The notes under the pieces: generated by a model | The model's database searches: none | Seen by the model: only the letters and a program-made list of their open reading frames with translations | What the model was told of the DNA's origin: nothing | Origin: Berghia stephanieae | Taxonomy: Eukaryota; Mollusca; Gastropoda; Nudibranchia; Aeolidiidae | Reading direction: 5' to 3' | Length of the DNA stretch: 64,000 nt | NCBI GenBank assembly: GCA_034508935.3 | Contig: CM067444.1 | Coordinates: forward strand, 31,169,091-31,233,090 | Part shown: piece after piece, positions 55,901 through 64,000 of the stretch | Position numbering within the stretch: position 1 is the first letter of the stretch | Layout: each line of letters starts with the position of its first letter | Position numbers and translations under genes: made by a program

Positions 55901-57628
55901 GTCCCCTCCAAAAAAGTCACGGAAGACTTTCTCTGGATTGCCGTGGAATGTGTAACCAGTTGTCCATGCCCCTGCCTCACCACTTCCTGTAGGGACTCCA
56001 TTCTTCAAACCTTCTTCTCCAAACTGATCATACACTGCACGTTTCCGAGCTGGAAAAACAATAATTTAATTTTTAGAAGCATATTGTTGCTATAGACATT
56101 AAAGAATGTAAGATCTCAAGAATTATTCTACTTGGTTTCAAAAATTAGAAGTGAAAAGAAATTTAGAATAGAATAATAATTTTTTTTAAAAAAAGATTAG
56201 TTTGGTATGATAAATTAATTTTTAAAAATATTTTAATTTGTTTAATTTTATAGATATACGAGCAATAACATTGCAAAACAATATTTTTTATTCTCAGAAA
56301 CATACTTGTAAATTACAATGCATCATGTATCTCATAATAATCAACATTTTTTTAAAGACCGTAATCCTTAAATTACTCATTTTCATTTGATATCAATAAA
56401 TCAGGGTGATGGGTGATATAAAAAATAAAGATATAACACACTCTGCATGAACTTAAACATGCAAAATAATTTTGAAAGATTGCACATGCAGCTTAAAAAT
56501 TAAAAAGAGGGATGTTAACAGATTATAAATTCAAGGTATTGTAAGCTAATTGATCACAAAATTCAAGCACAATACACTTACGATCTGACAAAACATCATA
56601 AGCTTCTGCCACTTGCATGTATTTATCTGCGGCATATTGGTCCCCTTGGTTCTTCTCTGGGTGATATTTCAAGGCAAGCTTTCTGTACCTTTGATGAAGA
56701 AATTCAAGACAAAAAAATATTATGAACTTTAACAAAATTATCACTCTATGAAATTTTTATAATGAAACTATTAACATGTTTTACCTCGTCCATTCTTTCT
56801 TTTAATACTTTTTATGTTATATAAGCATTATGGCCTGAAGTGATTTTTAAAAAAAAAAAAATTACCTGTTAAAACTTTTTTTTTAAATAATAAAGTCTAG
56901 CAAGAATGTAATATACAGGAAGACCTGTACAAAATGCAAAACTTTAAATTGAACTAAATTAACATGCAAAATGCTGTTTCTCATACCGCATTGTGGTAAC
57001 AAGTAACATACTGTAAATGTAGCGGCATTGTCTATGAGTCAATGTAAAAACAAAACAAACTAATATAAACAATAAATATATAAACAAAAAAAACAAAAAC
57101 AACAACACTATAGCACTTTACAGAACAAGTCGGTCCTACTTGTCCTATGTGGCATTTTCGTACACTGAAAGTCAGTGCCAGAGTCACAAACCTCAATCAG
57201 ACATAATTAGAAATTAAGTTTTATGTTTTTTATTCCCATATCATATACAGTTACCTGCCTATACACTTGTTAAAGCAGTCCTGCTCTATACTGTACTATG
57301 GGTCAGAGACCGTTGGGGTTAACAGGTAGGACAAAAAGCAAATGAATAGTATTTTAAAAAACACAAATAAATGAATTATTTGTAATAAATTGTACAAGAT
57401 TGTAACGTTGCCATTGATTCATCGGTTGGCCAACGACCGATGGGATGGTCGTCTAGTGTTGACGGTACGGGAGCATCAGTATCAGTCAAATTTAAAAATA
57501 AAAGCATGGAAAACGAAAATGTTCAATGAAAATGAATGGGTAACCTATTTTCATACTTACGATCTTTTTATATCTGCATCTGTGGCACTTCTGGTAAGCA
57601 CCAGTATATTATAATAGTCAACCCCCAT
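52932..57628 (-). CDS. DNAJB13: DNAJB13, axonemal radial-spoke J-domain protein (7 exons)
   Basis: Exons in transcript order: 57628-57561, 56688-56582, 56049-55888, 55463-55306, 55066-54934, 53888-53717, 53085-52932. All junctions are GT-AG and keep phase, giving 317 residues (human 316). Residues 1 to about 65 are a J domain ([37 protein letters not shown]). The HPD motif that activates Hsp70 reads His32-Pro33-Glu34; vertebrate DNAJB13 also lacks Asp there. [95 protein letters not shown] and IPINDIV are diagnostic of DNAJB13 and not of other DNAJB proteins. It is a structural protein of radial spokes in cilia and sperm flagella. AATAAA on the minus strand at 52484-52479 is a possible poly(A) signal. 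It is divergent from the CFAP47-like gene. No break was seen. Confidence 0.96.
54700..54730. repeat. Short AAT repeat in DNAJB13 intron
   Basis: TAATAATAATAATATT within the intron between exons 5 and 6; otherwise that intron shows nothing. Confidence 0.6.
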
Positions 57629-57987
57629 GTTTTTCCTCGATGTGTGTTTATGTCCCGAAAGGAGTTGATGACAACAAAATGGTGGCCTTAGATACTGGCA
57701 AGCAAAGCTACGTTAGTAGTTTGGAATTTAAAATGAAGTTATTTCTGGGGTAGTATTTTGATTTAGTTTGAATCCTTAGAATTTATTTTCATTTAAAAAT
57801 AAATATTGAATTATAATCTACGCGTTGGAGTTAGATAGTTCCAAAATGCGGTTTTGAAACTAGAGCTTACAAAGAGTCCCAAGCAACCAAACAACATGTC
57901 CGAAGTTTGAGTACACTCGCTTTATTTGAGTTCCCTCTTTTTTGTCAGAGGAATAGTTAATTTACGGGTCAATGTTGAAACAATAAG
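57629..57987. promoter_or_regulatory. Bidirectional promoter between DNAJB13 and the CFAP47-like gene
   Basis: 359 bp separate the two divergent Met codons. Both products are axonemal, so co-regulation by ciliogenic factors is expected. An X-box-like site lies inside (57876-57887). No TATA box was assigned; transcription starts are unknown. Confidence 0.6.
57876..57887 (+). promoter_or_regulatory. X-box-like RFX binding site
   Basis: GTCCCAAGCAAC compared with the X-box consensus GTNRCC(0-3)RGYAAC: the right half AGCAAC is a perfect match, the left half GTCCCA departs at two positions. It lies 101 bp before the CFAP47-like Met and about 240 bp before the DNAJB13 Met, the usual range for RFX sites at ciliary genes. 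Confidence 0.4.
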
Positions 57988-63476
<5,489 letters not shown>

Positions 63477-63510
63477 GTGATTTAAGCTTGTTCCAATGTA
63501 AAATGATTGC

Positions 63511-63642
63511 CAACGTTTGTGGTCTTGTGGTATGACACTCGCCTTTGGACCCCGGAAGTCCTTGGTTCGAGTCCTGCTCTGAGTCTGAGCGATGGAAAGT
63601 TGAGTCCTTGGAAAAGGCTCTATACTCAGTTTCTCTAGGGGG
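63511..63642 (+). mobile_element. SINE family A, 5' part, split by a SINE B insertion
   Basis: Head GTGGTCTTGTGGTATGACAC-TCGCC, B box GGTTCGAGTCCTGC, GAGTCCTTGGAAAAGGCTCT then CTCAGTTTCTCT. The body resumes at about 63920 after the family B insertion and continues to the window end. Confidence 0.75.
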
Positions 63643-63912
63643 GTCCCGATAGCTCAGTTGGTAGAGCACTCGCTTCACATGCAAAGGGATTGTGATCAAT
63701 CCCCGGTGCAGTCGAGATTTTTTCTGACCACCCTGTCCATCCAGCAGAGAATGGGTAACTGAACCTGTTAGATTTGGAGGAAGATACTTTGCGATAGATT
63801 ATTGTCCTATCCAAAGTATAGCATGCACTTGCTAGTGTCCATTTCACGCTATAGAAACCGGGATAAACTCCGGCTCCATGGGCCGAATGGCTCTGAAGGA
63901 CTACTAATAAAA
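63643..63912 (+). mobile_element. SINE family B (tRNA-Val-like), full-length, nested in SINE A
   Basis: Head GTCCCGATAGCTCAGTTGGT-AGAGCACTCGCTTCACATGC with anticodon loop like tRNA-Val(CAC); B-box region GATCAATCCCCGG; body GTTAGATTTGGAGGAAGATA; 3' end GGCCGAATGGCTCTGAAGGA. It is a SINE head, not a tRNA gene: the acceptor stem does not close. Confidence 0.8.
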
Positions 63913-63919
63913 TTTAAAA

Positions 63920-64000
63920 AAAACTCACTATCTCTCTCAATGCCCGGGTGTAAAATGATTATCTGGAATATAGCAAAGTTGTCTCTGTCAGAAAAATGAG
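63920..64000 (+). mobile_element. SINE family A body, continuation after the nested insertion
   Basis: CTCACTATCTCTCTCAATGC then GGGTGTAAAATGATTATCTG and GTTGTCTCTGTCAGAAAAAT: the part of family A that follows the A-rich/CTC segment. The 3' tail lies beyond the window. Confidence 0.65.

Noticed and set aside
63643-63715. tRNA-Val-like sequence
   Set aside because: Belongs to a dispersed SINE (four other copies), and the acceptor stem does not close, so it is not a tRNA gene.

Overview
The window is nuclear DNA from an animal, most likely a marine invertebrate and perhaps a mollusc. The evidence is GT-AG introns of 0.1 to several kb, AT-rich spacers, CpG-poor DNA and very dense microsatellites, tRNA-derived SINEs and foldback/MITE elements. 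The mollusc guess rests on general protein and repeat character, not on a diagnostic marker. No operons, CRISPR arrays or complete rRNA/tRNA genes were seen; all tRNA-like matches are SINE heads.

Five host genes can be supported. (1) Plus strand, about 2.5-19.8 kb: a probable transcriptional regulator with a BHLHE40/41-type Orange motif, made of a short candidate first exon (2497-2551), a 15.8-kb intron full of repeats and a long coding exon (18311-19757). The reading frame of that exon switches inside an ATC microsatellite. (2) Minus strand, 35978-36463: a two-pass membrane protein of 161 residues. (3) Plus strand, 40949-42265: COX17, the mitochondrial copper chaperone, complete in two coding exons, with a likely untranslated exon ending at 38466. 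(4) Minus strand, 52932-57628: DNAJB13, complete in seven exons (317 residues). (5) Plus strand, from 57988 past the window end: the first three coding exons of a CFAP47-like axonemal protein. Genes 4 and 5 are head to head across 359 bp that contains an X-box-like RFX half-site, so two ciliary genes probably share a promoter.

The rest is repeats. From 0 to 18 kb lie CT/CA/GT microsatellites, poly-G/C runs, several MITE families, a LINE remnant (about 8 kb) and a 0.7-kb TTC tract (13.7-14.4 kb). From 20 to 35 kb lie MITEs, SINEs, a 1-kb 21-bp minisatellite (25.2-26.2 kb) and foldback elements. From 42 to 52 kb lie nested SINEs, an RTE-like LINE 3' remnant and pogo/Tigger-like TIR elements.

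The most unusual signal is three unrelated-looking foldback families (copies near 0.6, 24.1, 29.3, 31.6, 32.8, 34.7 and 62.6 kb) that carry hammerhead-ribozyme-like cores in both arms. Three copies of one family are flanked by 12-14-bp target-site duplications, which suggests retroposition, as known for Penelope-like elements.
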